Shown in pieces: positions 54,461-62,945 of a stretch of DNA of 64,000 nt. The notes under the pieces are model-generated. The model had not been told where the DNA came from. It worked only from the letters and a program-made list of their open reading frames with translations, and searched no databases. Each line of letters opens with the position of its first letter. Position 1 is the stretch's first letter. Location: NCBI GenBank assembly GCA_007859835.1, contig SJPJ01000001.1, forward strand, positions 2,352,308 through 2,416,307, given 5' to 3'. Made by a program: the position numbers and the translations under genes. Origin of the DNA: Novipirellula herctigrandis. Lineage in GTDB: Bacteria > Planctomycetota > Planctomycetia > Pirellulales > Pirellulaceae.

Positions 54461-54755
54461 CGGAAATGTCTCCAGCGGAAAGGCACGAAGACTCACGCAT
54501 CGACGACTCTGCTTGATCGGTCCGCTTGATTGCCGATTGACAGCCGCATGTCGGTATAGAAACCGAGTCCACCTTGCCCGGACCGGGCAGGTTGGCAAGG
54601 GCGTGAGCCCTACTCTTCATGTTTAAAAAGGGCAAGCCACACTGACTCGCACTGATAATACTAGGCGTTAAACCGCTGGATTCGGGGCGCAGCTTTCCAG
54701 GAAAACCTCGAAAAGGCACAAAAGATCAGCAGCACATGGCTTCACGCTACATAAA

Positions 54756-54789
54756 AACGCCCGCGGGGGATTTCTCCTCCGCGGGCGTT
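54756..54789. terminator. Terminator hairpin, copy 2
   Basis: Same 34-nucleotide hairpin as at 53554, followed by the TROVE tail copy 2. Confidence 0.8.
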
Positions 54790-54813
54790 TCGGATTGTAG
54801 TTCGCCTTTCGAC

Positions 54814-54858
54814 TTACAGTTCGACGGATTCGACTTCGCGGACGAAGCGGGATGCGTC
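54814..54858 (-). pseudogene. TROVE/Ro60 3' tail, copy 2 (short)
   Basis: Only the last 14 residues ([13 protein letters not shown]) and stop remain, 97 % identical to copy 3 over this stretch. It breaks off at 54858 where low-complexity DNA (AATGAAGTTTGAAGG) follows. Confidence 0.65.
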
Positions 54859-54962
54859 AATGAAGTTTGAAGGGTGACGGGTGAAGTGCGAAAATATGCG
54901 ATTGCAGTGACGCTCACTACTCGTCAGCCTAGTTCAGTGGGATCGGATGTCGATTCCGGCAA

Positions 54963-55544
54963 TCATGCTTCGTCTGATCCAGCAGCATTGCGAACAAGTT
55001 CGCGAAACGTTGGTCGCAGTGACTTGTGCAAGAAACGAGCGAACGATCCGTCCAGGTTGCGGATCGCGATTAGTTCCACCACGTCAGCGAAGTCTTTATG
55101 GGTCCGACGCAGGTTACTCATCCCACATGCGATCTTCATTTCGATTAAACGTGACAGGCGAACCACAGATAGCCCTTCGATCTGCTCGACATTCAGGTCG
55201 CCAATCGGTTCGGACACCGAGACCTCGGTTCCCTTGCCAGCCTTGTGACCCGCGATTAGAAACTGAATCGCGATCCCGTCTTCGGTGCGAAACTCCGCTT
55301 TCTCTGAATCCCACGCAAATCCGGCCTCGGTCAAGACGCTTCGTACTGAATCGCTGTCTTCGGATCGAATCACCAGATCCAGGTCCGTTGTGTTTCGTTG
55401 GTAACCGTGCAAGCAAACTGCAACGCCTCCACACACAGAATAAGCGATTCCGGCTTCGGTGAGCAATTCATGGCAACGCGCAGCGACATCCCAAAGCGAT
55501 TCGTTGCCAAGCATCATGTAGACCTTTTGTGCTGTGTTCATCAT
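54963..55544 (-). CDS. Stand-alone nucleotidyltransferase-like protein
   Basis: 193 residues. The nucleotidyltransferase motif is YSVCGGVAVCLHGYQRNTTDLDLVIR (GG, His-Gly, Arg, and the Asp-x-Asp metal site), similar to AbiEii/MenA-like enzymes. The C-terminal half (RLIEMKIACGMSNLRRTHKDFADV) fits. It is not adjacent to an antitoxin: it sits between TROVE tails 2 and 3. In a tRNA-rich island, an enzyme that alters tRNA ends is worth thinking about, but that is speculation. Confidence 0.75.
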   Translation of the reverse strand: MMNTAQKVYMMLGNESLWDVAARCHELLTEAGIAYSVCGGVAVCLHGYQRNTTDLDLVIRSEDSDSVRSVLTEAGFAWDSEKAEFRTEDGIAIQFLIAGHKAGKGTEVSVSEPIGDLNVEQIEGLSVVRLSRLIEMKIACGMSNLRRTHKDFADVVELIAIRNLDGSFARFLHKSLRPTFRELVRNAAGSDEA

Positions 55545-55625
55545 TTCCCTCGCCTCCGATTATACCTGCACCACGCCGAAGCGAAATAGAGACCGAATAA
55601 GGGCGAATGCAGAGCAGAAATCGAA

Positions 55626-55659
55626 AACGCCCGCGGGAGATTGCTCCGCCGCGGGCGTT
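55626..55659. terminator. Terminator hairpin, copy 3
   Basis: Third copy of the AACGCCCGC ... GCGGGCGTT hairpin. Here a GTGGGATAAGC-type repeat is inserted between it and the TROVE tail. Confidence 0.8.
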
Positions 55660-55663
55660 TGAA

Positions 55664-55714
55664 GTGGGATAAGCTTCCAGCTTGTCATTTCGACAGGCAA
55701 GATGCCTATCCCAC
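55664..55714. repeat. GTGGGATAAGC inverted-repeat element, copy 1
   Basis: A 51-bp imperfect hairpin starting GTGGGATAAGCTTCCAGC and ending GATGCCTATCCCAC. Arms are long and imperfectly complementary. Further copies: partial at 55888-55910, full at 56669-56725 and 63789-63845. It is REP-like and not coding. Confidence 0.7.
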
Positions 55715-55715
55715 G

Positions 55716-55885
55716 TTACAGTTCGACGGATTCGACTTCGCGGACGAAGCGGGATGCGTCGTTTTCTAGGAACGATGAGACAACGTTGAACACGGCGTCA
55801 CTGAAGCCGCCGATGTTCAGAATGTCGTCTCGCTCGGGTGCCTGGCTGGTTCCGTAGGGTTGAATGTCGATGCAGACTAGCTTGA
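55716..55885 (-). pseudogene. TROVE/Ro60 3' tail, copy 3
   Basis: Minus-strand reading [20 protein letters not shown] through [20 protein letters not shown] to ESVEL with stop at 55716-55718. The best preserved tail of the three. Broken off at 55885 by a partial GTGGGATAAGC element. Confidence 0.75.
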
Positions 55886-55887
55886 AT

Positions 55888-55910
55888 GACAGGCAGGATG
55901 CCTATCCCAC
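55888..55910. repeat. GTGGGATAAGC element, partial copy
   Basis: Right arm only (GACAGGCAGGATGCCTATCC then CAC). It marks the break of TROVE tail 3. Confidence 0.6.
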
Positions 55911-55948
55911 GGGTAGTGATGCAAAAAACGCGATCGACGAAGCGGCGG

Positions 55949-56028
55949 AAGGGTGAAGTAAGAACTTAGAAGTGTGAAAAGTAGGAATCAGATCCCTTCA
56001 AACTTCACCCTTCTCACTTCAAACTTCC
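55949..56028. repeat. GAAGTTTGAAG-type hairpin element
   Basis: Left arm reads GAAGGGTGAAGTAAGAAC, right arm ACTTCACCCTTCTCACTTC: an imperfect inverted repeat built from GAAG/TTTGAAG words. Similar elements occur at 56557-56628, 56829-56902, 63201-63280, 63373-63455, 63664-63748 and from 63953 to the window edge. Confidence 0.6.
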
Positions 56029-56046
56029 AAAGGTCGTGTGCGTTTT

Positions 56047-56418
56047 CTATTTCGTTTTCTTCTTGGTGGTCTCTCCCATTTGTTTCCAAAGGGAACGGCC
56101 GTTGTCTCGGTCCAGCCGGACAAGTTGTTGCTGTCGTGTGTCGAAAGCGATCAGGTTTCCCTTGGGTCGCTTCGCGTAAACAAACGGCAAGCAAACGGCA
56201 ACGACTTTGTGCGGTTCGCCGGCCGCGTTTGGCAAGTGGCGAAGTCGAACGAGTTCGTCGATGGGTTGCGAGATGCCCGAGCAGTTCCATAAGTAGGACG
56301 GAAGCTCGATGATCTCGCTGAGGATGGTGACATAGTCACCTTTGGCGATGTCTTCGCCAGCGATCCTGGCCGCGACGGTGGTCACGGTTTTGGATCGGGT
56401 TTCGGTTGTGGTTTTCAT
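56047..56418 (-). CDS. Conserved-looking hypothetical protein, 123 residues
   Basis: From ATG 56418 (MKTTTETRSKTVTTVAARIA). The interior reads VTILSEIIELPSYLWN and RLRHLPNAAGEPHKVVAVCLPFVYAKRPKGNLIAFD, and ends LDRDNGRSLWKQMGETTKKKTK. I have no domain name for it; a second copy with an internal deletion lies at about 63283-63531. The duplication with its flanking repeats suggests a mobile or cassette-like unit. Confidence 0.55.
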   Translation of the reverse strand: MKTTTETRSKTVTTVAARIAGEDIAKGDYVTILSEIIELPSYLWNCSGISQPIDELVRLRHLPNAAGEPHKVVAVCLPFVYAKRPKGNLIAFDTRQQQLVRLDRDNGRSLWKQMGETTKKKTK

Positions 56419-56556
56419 GTTTCCGTAATCGTTGAAAGTATGATTTGTGCATGTGTGTTCTCTGCCCGACCGCGAGCTTGAATTACTCGCGGCCGGTCGT
56501 AATGGCGAAACAGGAATGTAAAACACGCATAGTTCAGTCTCTCGAGACGACGTTTG

Positions 56557-56628
56557 GAAGTTTGAAGTGAGAAGTTTGAAGTCGGGTGTCTGCATTCCTC
56601 ACACTTCACCTTTCTTACTTCAAACTTC
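56557..56628. repeat. GAAGTTTGAAG-type hairpin element
   Basis: Left arm GGAAGTTTGAAGTGAGAAG, right arm CTTACTTCAAACTTC. It is duplicated with the segment at 63664-63748. Confidence 0.6.
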
Positions 56629-56668
56629 ATCCGTGCACTCCGATGCGGAAGTTAGTCGTGTATTGGAT

Positions 56669-56725
56669 GTGGGATAAGCTTCCAGCTTGTCGAGTGCTTG
56701 ATGACAGGCAGGATGCCTATCCCAC
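56669..56725. repeat. GTGGGATAAGC element, full copy 2
   Basis: 57-bp imperfect hairpin. Part of the segment duplicated at 63789-63845. Confidence 0.7.
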
Positions 56726-56754
56726 GGGTTGTTTGAAAAACGATTGACGAAGTT

Positions 56755-56799
56755 TGTTAATCAGACATTTCGATGCTCTACCAACTGAGCTACGAAGCG
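56755..56799 (-). pseudogene. tRNA 5' half remnant
   Basis: Reading on the minus strand: acceptor 5' strand CGCTTCG, then TA (U8 present), a textbook D-arm GCTC-AGTTGGTA-GAGC and a variable hairpin where the anticodon arm should be (GTCTG ATTAA CAAAC). No T-arm or 3' acceptor follows; the DNA runs into repeat sequence. A second copy is at 63876-63919 in the duplicated segment. Confidence 0.55.
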
Positions 56800-56828
56800 G
56801 ACACAAGGTTCACTTCGGTGGGACAAAA

Positions 56829-56902
56829 GAAGTTGGAAGGGTGAAGTGTGAAGCATGTTCGCGCTGATTTTTCAAACTTCCAACTTCACCATTCAAACTT
56901 CA
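56829..56902. repeat. GAAGTTTGAAG-type hairpin element
   Basis: Left arm GAAGTTGGAAGGGTGAAG, right arm CACCATTCAAACTTC; partly duplicated at 63953 and onward. Confidence 0.55.
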
Positions 56903-56982
56903 AAAGATCGACCAGCGAACCTTTTGAATCAGACGGGCCTTTGGCAAAGATGTAGTCCGATTCGTCAGTTGGTCGATCAAGA

Positions 56983-57052
56983 AACGCTGGTGGGAGTCGA
57001 ACCCACTTGAACCGGGTTGCAGCCGGCCGCCTAGCCATCTGGCTCCAGCGTT
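56983..57052 (-). tRNA. tRNA-like gene, anticodon GCA (Cys)
   Basis: 70 nt on the minus strand without encoded CCA. Acceptor AACGCTG/CAGCGTT (7 bp), linker GA, D-stem GCC/GGC around a loop with GG, anticodon stem GCCGG/CCGGT with loop CTGCAAC, four-base variable loop, T-stem GTGGG/CCCAC with loop TTCGACT. All arms pair, but position 8 is G where U is nearly universal. Same scaffold as the gene at 57875-57944. Confidence 0.75.
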
Positions 57053-57061
57053 AAGATAGGG

Positions 57062-57087
57062 GTGAGTCTTGAGTTGTGAGTCCTGAG
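57062..57087. repeat. Left inverted-repeat arm of the S23 cassette
   Basis: Two near-copies of TGAGTCYTGAG (GTGAGTCTTGAG, then GTGAGTCCTGAG). Complementary, 20 of 26 bases, to the arm at 57476-57501; the gene at 57105 lies between. Confidence 0.65.
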
Positions 57088-57104
57088 AAAAGAAAGAGGA
57101 AAGC

Positions 57105-57464
57105 ATGCGGGATCATCGAAAACTACGAGCGTTCGAGTTGGCCGATCAGCTTGTTATGTCGGTCTACTCAGCAACGAGGACATTTCCGAAGGACGAAATG
57201 TTCGGGCTGACGTCGCAACTTCGTCGTGCTTCCGTTTCAGTTGCGTCAAACATTGTCGAAGGCTGTGCCCGCAATTCGCAGGCCGACTTCGTTCGCTTTC
57301 TCGATATGGCGTTCGGCTCAATACGTGAAGTTGAATATCAATTGACCATCGCAAGGCGGTTCGAGTACACAAGCGGCGAGACCGCCGAACGACTTGCAAG
57401 CCAAGCGGATGAAACAGCAAGGGTGCTCGCTGGACTCATCCGCTCACTTCGCTCGTCTTCCTGA
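57105..57464 (+). CDS. S23 / four-helix-bundle protein
   Basis: 119 residues: FELADQLVMSVYSATRTFPKDEMFGLTSQLRRASVSVASNIVEGCARN is the four-helix-bundle S23 protein signature (LRRAxxSVxxNIxEG). In other bacteria these proteins are encoded in rRNA intervening sequences; other relatives act as accessory variability proteins. This copy is opposite in orientation to the surrounding tRNA-like genes. It lies exactly inside a pair of inverted repeats built of TGAGTCYTGAG words (57062-57087 and 57476-57501), so it has the appearance of an IVP cassette that has moved as a unit. Confidence 0.9.
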   Translation: MRDHRKLRAFELADQLVMSVYSATRTFPKDEMFGLTSQLRRASVSVASNIVEGCARNSQADFVRFLDMAFGSIREVEYQLTIARRFEYTSGETAERLASQADETARVLAGLIRSLRSSS

Positions 57465-57475
57465 TTCCCTCACTG

Positions 57476-57501
57476 CTCAAGACTCATCCCTCAGGACTCA
57501 T
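57476..57501. repeat. Right inverted-repeat arm of the S23 cassette
   Basis: CTCAAGACTCATCCCTCAGG and onward; reverse complement of the left arm at 20 of 26 bases. An empty pair of similar arms is at 63055-63121. Confidence 0.65.
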
Positions 57502-57532
57502 TCTCTAAAAGTAGTCGTCACGATTGACGCCA

Positions 57533-57730
57533 TCACAGACGTCCCGATCGGAGGCAGCAACGTTTGAACCGCTGGCCGCTGCCACATGGGCATAGGTCGT
57601 TGCGGCCGAGCTTTTCCTCGAGTTGCTTGCCTTGGATGATTCGGACTCCGCGTTTGACTTTCGTCTCCGACGGGAAGCCCCTACGACGTTTGCTCATCGG
57701 CTTGAAAGCATTGGGCGTTGTCGTCGTCAT
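57533..57730 (-). CDS. SEC-C motif small protein
   Basis: About 65 residues from ATG 57730 ([22 protein letters not shown]). The C-terminal [18 protein letters not shown] is the SEC-C zinc-binding motif found at the end of SecA and in many small proteins, where it binds zinc via CxC...CC. Preceded by a basic stretch ([15 protein letters not shown]). Longer frames reach 57814. Cellular target unknown. Confidence 0.85.
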   Translation of the reverse strand: MTTTTPNAFKPMSKRRRGFPSETKVKRGVRIIQGKQLEEKLGRNDLCPCGSGQRFKRCCLRSGRL

Positions 57731-57874
57731 ACATGTGTTCGTATCGCATCGTTCTGCTCGGGTTTGAGAGTAAGAGTGTTGAATCGAGAAATGACCAATC
57801 GGCGAAAGGGTCACTCAGATACCGTTTCCTTTTCACAAAAAGATGTAATCCAAGCAGGCAGTCGATCGGTCAGA

Positions 57875-57944
57875 AACGCCGGTGGGAGTCGAACCCACTT
57901 CGATCCGCTGAAAGCGGATTACCTGGCCATCTGGATCCAGCGTT
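57875..57944 (-). tRNA. tRNA-like gene, anticodon TTC (Glu)
   Basis: 70 nt. Acceptor AACGCTG/CGGCGTT (one G-U), linker GA, D-loop with GG, anticodon stem ATCCG/CGGAT perfect around loop CTTTCAG, T-stem GTGGG/CCCAC. Body nearly identical to the GCA gene at 56983-57052, with a different anticodon arm. Position 8 is G. Confidence 0.75.
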
Positions 57945-58100
57945 TTTTTGTCATCCTAGAACAGACCTCATTGCCGACGCTGGGGTTCGCATGAATTTCT
58001 TGCCAAGCCGAAGTATCAACCCTGGTGACAAAAGTAGTCCTGCAAAACTCAGCTTCCAATTTTTTAAACCCTACACCCAAATCCATGGCGGCAGGAAAGC

Positions 58101-59348
58101 CTAGTGCGAATCCGCACCGCAATGGATGCACTGCTTTGCATGCTCCGACGCAAGACGCTCACCACACTTCGGGCAGGGAGGTCCCGTGAGCACTCGCTTC
58201 CGACGCTTGGCTGGTCTCGGGGCACACCATTCCATCTTGATGCCCGCAGCACGTATGCCCGCGTCGGTCTTGACGAACGCCAAGTTGAAACTGACCGATA
58301 CTTCTTCGTGTCGATGGCGTCCGTCGCCAACTAATTGAAAAAAGGTGCTTCCGATGAACCGCTCTTTTTCAATCGCCCTTGTATCGACAAGAGCATTAGG
58401 GAGCCCTGTCTTCTCTAGCCAGTCGCTGGCAAGCGCGAGCGATTCCTGCCGCCGGATTCTCGTTGGGATCGACATCTTCTTGGTGATCGCTGCGAATTGC
58501 GTCGCCAGAAACTCGCCCACTTGCCCCCGTAGGAATCTTGTAAAAATGTCACTCGACGCTTCGAAATCCCCCTGAGCAAACGAGTTGATCAACGTTTTGG
58601 TTAGATCCTTGGTTCCTGCGGCGCGTGGATGCTCCGCTGAGAGCAGCGGACGCGGAAAAGTCTTCGGCCATCGCTTTTCCCATCTGAGTTTTCCCTTCGC
58701 TGATAACCCAGATTCTTGCGTACCACTTTCAGCCGGTTGCAGCTGAAGTACGTATTCGATCATGACTTCGACTTGTGAATCGTCGAGCGTCGCTTCGTCT
58801 ACCGTTTCGAGCTCTTCTTCCTCGAGATCATTATCACGATCCGCCGCCAGTTCGAACAACCACACCGGAATCGGCTCGCTGGGATGGCTGCGCCGGAACA
58901 GTTCGATGTAGGACAGTTTGCGACGGCGAAACAAGTCGGTCGCCACGTCCGAGCAGAGATAGGCATAGCATGTCAATGTGTAGCGACCTGGCGGAAATTG
59001 AAAGATCGAATAATCGACCGATTGCGTGACCTGCGGGTCGGTTTGACGTCCAAAGAACCCGCCGCCATCGACGACGAGTTTGCCAGTCTCTAATTGAATA
59101 GAACGACTTGCTCGCGCGACCCAGGTTTCTTGTTCGAGGCAGTCCAGTTCACCGACAACGAGTCGCCCTGTGATTCCGAAGTCCTCTGGAAGTGAGAGCA
59201 TAAACGCGTCGCCGCGCAAGGCGGCCTCGATGCGGTCCTTTACCGATCTCAGGTTTGCTTGGTGGCATGCATCAGCGATGCAGATTAAATCGGGATCCTC
59301 GCCGACAGAAAAATCAACGCGTTCTTCGTCGTGAGAATTCTCATTCAT
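58101..59348 (-). CDS. Hypothetical 415-residue protein with C-terminal zinc ribbon
   Basis: From ATG 59348 (MNENSHDEERVDFSVGEDPD); a frame from 59369 adds seven residues. The middle includes CYAYLCSDVATDLFRRRKLSYIELFRRSHP and an acidic stretch (DNDLEEEELETVDEATLDDSQ). The C-terminal zinc ribbon has CPKCGERL, then CIHCG. I do not recognise the N-terminal domain. It lies between two tRNA-like genes on the same strand. Confidence 0.6.
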   Translation of the reverse strand: MNENSHDEERVDFSVGEDPDLICIADACHQANLRSVKDRIEAALRGDAFMLSLPEDFGITGRLVVGELDCLEQETWVARASRSIQLETGKLVVDGGGFFGRQTDPQVTQSVDYSIFQFPPGRYTLTCYAYLCSDVATDLFRRRKLSYIELFRRSHPSEPIPVWLFELAADRDNDLEEEELETVDEATLDDSQVEVMIEYVLQLQPAESGTQESGLSAKGKLRWEKRWPKTFPRPLLSAEHPRAAGTKDLTKTLINSFAQGDFEASSDIFTRFLRGQVGEFLATQFAAITKKMSIPTRIRRQESLALASDWLEKTGLPNALVDTRAIEKERFIGSTFFQLVGDGRHRHEEVSVSFNLAFVKTDAGIRAAGIKMEWCAPRPAKRRKRVLTGPPCPKCGERLASEHAKQCIHCGADSH

Positions 59349-59474
59349 ACCTATCAGCTCCCAAGCCAATTTACAGTTTCAGACATTCGCTCCCAGACCG
59401 AATTTTGATTCTACAGTAAACGAACGGCCATCGGTTTTTCTGACATGCAAGTTTTGTGACAACTGCCTGCAAGT

Positions 59475-59572
59475 GCTCTCGCCAGGAATCGAACCTGGTC
59501 TACGACCTTCGCCCCGTCGCAGAGCGATCCACAAGATCGACGTCGCGTGCGAATCCGGCACACTCCAAGGAC
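59475..59572 (-). tRNA. Class II tRNA-like gene, anticodon TGT
   Basis: 98 nt with a long variable arm. Acceptor GTCCTTG/CGAGAGC (one C-A mismatch, G-U), linker GA, a six-bp D-stem GTGTGC/GCACGC, four-base linker GACG, anticodon stem TCGAT/ATCGC (four pairs) with loop CTTGTGG, variable arm TCTGCGAC/GTCGTAGA, T-stem CCAGG/CCTGG with loop TTCGATT. Class II arms are normally Ser/Leu/Tyr; the anticodon is TGT (Thr). Position 8 is not U. Confidence 0.65.
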
Positions 59573-59980
59573 AAGAAAATCAGAGCCGACGACTGGGCAC
59601 CCGCATAAGCGAGCCAAAAAAGAAACACTGCCAAGAGCGGTGCCTTTCTCAGTCGAGCCACGTCGGCGTGGTTTTCAATGTAGCCCAACCACGAATCGCG
59701 CCTCGCACGAAAAACGTCTCGTTAGAAAAAAAACGTCTCGTTAGAAACCAGAAGAAGGGATAATCTCGTAAGACTTCACGCTGTTCATCCACGACCCGCT
59801 GGCAAGATGACCCGTTATACAGGCCAGGATACCGAGAACGCCAAAGATATGTTTACGAGGCTTCGTTCCCCCTTCTACTGACTTTGACACTCGCCCACCT
59901 ACGAGCAAACGGCTATCGCTTCAGCTATAATCGCCAACATTCGGCGGCTCCATCAGAAAATTGAGATTGATCCAATTGCA
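59573..59980. other. Intergenic stretch upstream of the CHAT gene, with a short tandem repeat
   Basis: About 400 bases. Two copies of AAACGTCTCGTTAGAAA lie at 59712-59728 and 59731-59747. No other gene is supported. The promoter of the CHAT gene must lie at the right end. Confidence 0.5.
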
Positions 59981-62818
59981 ATGCGTATTGTCCTAACGAT
60001 CCTACTGCTAGCGTCACTCCCGAACGCTGTTTGCACAGCCCAAGAGAGTGCCGCAAACGAAGCAGTTAAATATGTGAATCGGGCTCGTTGGTTAAGGGGA
60101 CATTCCCGTATGCAAGAGGCTCGAAACGCTGTCGTTAAGGCCGAACAGATCCTCCAGAATGCCAATGAAGCTGGCGATCCGGCGATGGTCCAGGTCCTCG
60201 GTGAACTTGCAATTCTTGAACGCGTTTTCGGTCGATTAGAAGACGCTCTCAAGTACGCAAAACGCGCAATAAGTCTTGCTGATTTGGTGCTTGACGACGA
60301 CTCTACCGAACGGGGCCACCTTCTCTACACGCTTGCGATGATTGAAAGTCAACTAGGAGATCAAACATCGGCGATTGAATCGCTGAATCGTGCAATCTGT
60401 GTATTTGAAGACGCTGGGTCCGAAAGCCGAGTTGACATCGCGATGAGTACGAGTTCGCTAGCCGCGATGTACGATGCCATTGGTAATATCCCACAGGCCG
60501 AAACGCACTTCATGGAAGCTCTTCATCACTTTGATGCCAAAGTGAACCCCAACCCCATCGACCAGCCCATTGTGTATTCAATGATTTTAACCAGTGTCGG
60601 GGCCTTCTATCGTGATATTGGAGACTATGACAAGGCATCAAAGTATCTACTGCAATCGGTAAAGCAGTCCGAACAATTGCACGGTAGTTCTAGCATTCCC
60701 TTTGCCGATGCTTTGAAAGAGTACGCGTTTTTGTTGAAGAAGCGGGGACAACTGCACGAGGCCCAGATTCACTACCGTAGGGTACTTGCGATCGAAGAAG
60801 ATCGTTTGGGAAAGACGAACCCAAACATCGCTTTCGATTGGCACATGCTTGGGGGCGTCATGGCGGCTTCTGGAGAAAACAAAGCCGCGATTGATTGCGA
60901 TCTCAAAGCGATTGAGCTGTATGAGAATGTCAATGCTGGCAAAACACCGTTTATGGCGACACTGTTAAACAATTTGGCTTGGAGTCATTTACGAGAGGGC
61001 AATTTTGGGGAAGGCGAGAAGCAGCTCGATCGAGCCTTGAAGCTCTATTTGGAGATTCATGGTAGCGAGCATTCCGAAACTGCAAACGCTCTCTCGACTC
61101 GCTCTGTTCTAAAGGCGCATGCGGGCAAACTAGATGGTGCAATCGCTGACTTGAAACAAGCAACGAAGATCTACGAACGCATCATTCGCCTAACGCTAGA
61201 CGTTGGTTCGGACAAAGCGAAGTTAAACTTTCTCAGAAGCTTGGAGGGCAAAACGAATCTCGCCTACTGTTTGCACTTCCAATTCGCACCGAACAATCAA
61301 AACGCGGCCCGACTGGCTCTAGAAACAATCTTGCAAAGAAAAGGACGGGTAATGGAGGTACTTCGAGATCGTCGTCGACATCTCAGTCGTACCAAACATG
61401 TTGACGAAGGGCTAGTCGAGCAACTTGGAACGGTAAAAGCAGAGCTTTCGAAGTCACTGCTCCAAACTGGCGGTGTTTCGCATGAAGCCAAGCTTCGCAT
61501 TCATAGCTTGAAGGACAAACAAGATCAGCTTGAGAGACAGTTAGTTTCAAGTCTGGGATCTCTGGGGGTTGACTACCAGGAGCCTTCGCTAGCATCAGTC
61601 GCGCAGGGGCTGCCGACAAAGGGGGTTCTGTTGGAATACGTGAAGTATTGGGACGAAGATCTGAGTGTTCCGCAAGGCGCTCGAGCATCCATTCCACGTC
61701 GTTATGGAGTCTATTTACTACGGTCGGATCAGACATTCGAGTTCGCCTTACTCGGTAAAGCCGATCGAATTGACTCGAAGATCATTGAGTTTCGCAAGGC
61801 CATCGCAGATCGGTCTGAGGCTGAAACCCGTCGTTTAGGAAAGGAACTGTACGAGCTACTTGTTTTTCCATTGCACCGGCACCTTGCCGACAAACGGCAG
61901 ATTTTGATTTCACCAGACAGTTTTCTCAATCTGCTGCCTTTCTGCGCACTGATTGACGATCGCGACAGATTCTTGATTGAAGACTTCGAGTTGACCTATC
62001 TGGGGTGTGGACGCGACTTAATTCGTTTATCGAGTGAGCCTACCAAGCGAGAGGCAGTCTCGCCGATGTTCATTGTCGCGAATCCTGCAACTGACGCCGA
62101 ATTGGGTGAAGAAAGCACTGCACGTCGTTCGCGTCATCATGAAACGAGAGAATTTACGAGCCTTCCTGGTGCAGAAGCGGAAGGCAAAGCAATCAAGCGG
62201 ATGTTTCCAGCAGCCAGTCTCGTTTCCGGCAAAGAAGCTTCAGAGTACATTGTCAAGTCACTAAAATCGCCGCAAATGGTTCATGTTGCCTCCCACGGAT
62301 TCTTCCTGCCTCGAATTCGACGCGAAGTGTTTTTTGACTACGGTGGAGGGAAAACTATGAAGCTTTTGTTGCCTGAACCTTTGTTGAACGAAAACCCGTT
62401 GGTACGTAGCGGTCTAGTGATGGCCGGCGCTGATCATTTCTGTGGTGGTCATGGGGATGACGGAATCCTGACAGCGTTAGAACTGTCTAATGTCGATCTC
62501 TCTGGGACCGAACTTGCGGTATTGTCGGCGTGCCAAACGGCGGTTGGTGAAGTATACGACGGAGAAGGCGTATTCGGTTTGCGACGAGCCTTAGTTCTGG
62601 CGGGCGCTCGCACCCAGGTAATCAGCTTGTGGAATATCGATGATCAATCAACGTCTGTGTTGATGCAACAGTTCTATAAGAATCTGCAAAACGGGCAGTC
62701 ACGATCGGAGGCGATTCGATCATCTCAATTATCATTGCTCAGAAATGATTATAAGTCACCGATTCATTGGGCTGTCTTTCAGCTCTCTGGCGATTGGAGA
62801 TCATTAAATCTTGACTGA
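59981..62818 (+). CDS. Secreted TPR-CHAT (caspase-like) protein
   Basis: 945 residues. N-terminal signal peptide (MRIVLTILLLASLPNAVCTAQ), about ten tetratricopeptide-type repeats up to residue 450 (for example ALKYAKRAISLADLVLDD), then the CHAT domain. The caspase-like dyad is HVASHGFF (His near 770) and LSACQTAVG (Cys near 850), followed by GVFGLRRALVLAGARTQVIS and IHWAVFQLSGDW. CHAT proteases cleave protein substrates after TPR-mediated recognition. It lies between two class II tRNA-like genes and in opposite orientation to them. The target is unknown. Confidence 0.9.
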   Translation: MRIVLTILLLASLPNAVCTAQESAANEAVKYVNRARWLRGHSRMQEARNAVVKAEQILQNANEAGDPAMVQVLGELAILERVFGRLEDALKYAKRAISLADLVLDDDSTERGHLLYTLAMIESQLGDQTSAIESLNRAICVFEDAGSESRVDIAMSTSSLAAMYDAIGNIPQAETHFMEALHHFDAKVNPNPIDQPIVYSMILTSVGAFYRDIGDYDKASKYLLQSVKQSEQLHGSSSIPFADALKEYAFLLKKRGQLHEAQIHYRRVLAIEEDRLGKTNPNIAFDWHMLGGVMAASGENKAAIDCDLKAIELYENVNAGKTPFMATLLNNLAWSHLREGNFGEGEKQLDRALKLYLEIHGSEHSETANALSTRSVLKAHAGKLDGAIADLKQATKIYERIIRLTLDVGSDKAKLNFLRSLEGKTNLAYCLHFQFAPNNQNAARLALETILQRKGRVMEVLRDRRRHLSRTKHVDEGLVEQLGTVKAELSKSLLQTGGVSHEAKLRIHSLKDKQDQLERQLVSSLGSLGVDYQEPSLASVAQGLPTKGVLLEYVKYWDEDLSVPQGARASIPRRYGVYLLRSDQTFEFALLGKADRIDSKIIEFRKAIADRSEAETRRLGKELYELLVFPLHRHLADKRQILISPDSFLNLLPFCALIDDRDRFLIEDFELTYLGCGRDLIRLSSEPTKREAVSPMFIVANPATDAELGEESTARRSRHHETREFTSLPGAEAEGKAIKRMFPAASLVSGKEASEYIVKSLKSPQMVHVASHGFFLPRIRREVFFDYGGGKTMKLLLPEPLLNENPLVRSGLVMAGADHFCGGHGDDGILTALELSNVDLSGTELAVLSACQTAVGEVYDGEGVFGLRRALVLAGARTQVISLWNIDDQSTSVLMQQFYKNLQNGQSRSEAIRSSQLSLLRNDYKSPIHWAVFQLSGDWRSLNLD

Positions 62819-62945
62819 CTTAACTCGTCCGCTTCCCCAGTTGCGTCGTTCTCGGCTGGATAGAGAACCGGGGCCGGTTGCTGCAGCCAGAGTTTCGTTG
62901 GGCGCGTCTTTCATCAGTTTGCTCCCTCATCAAGGTGTAGCAAGT

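Noticed and set aside
53554..55910. CRISPR or phage att array from regular repetition of terminator plus tail
   Set aside because: Only three units with unequal spacing and different cargo; an att interpretation is kept as a hypothesis but not annotated.
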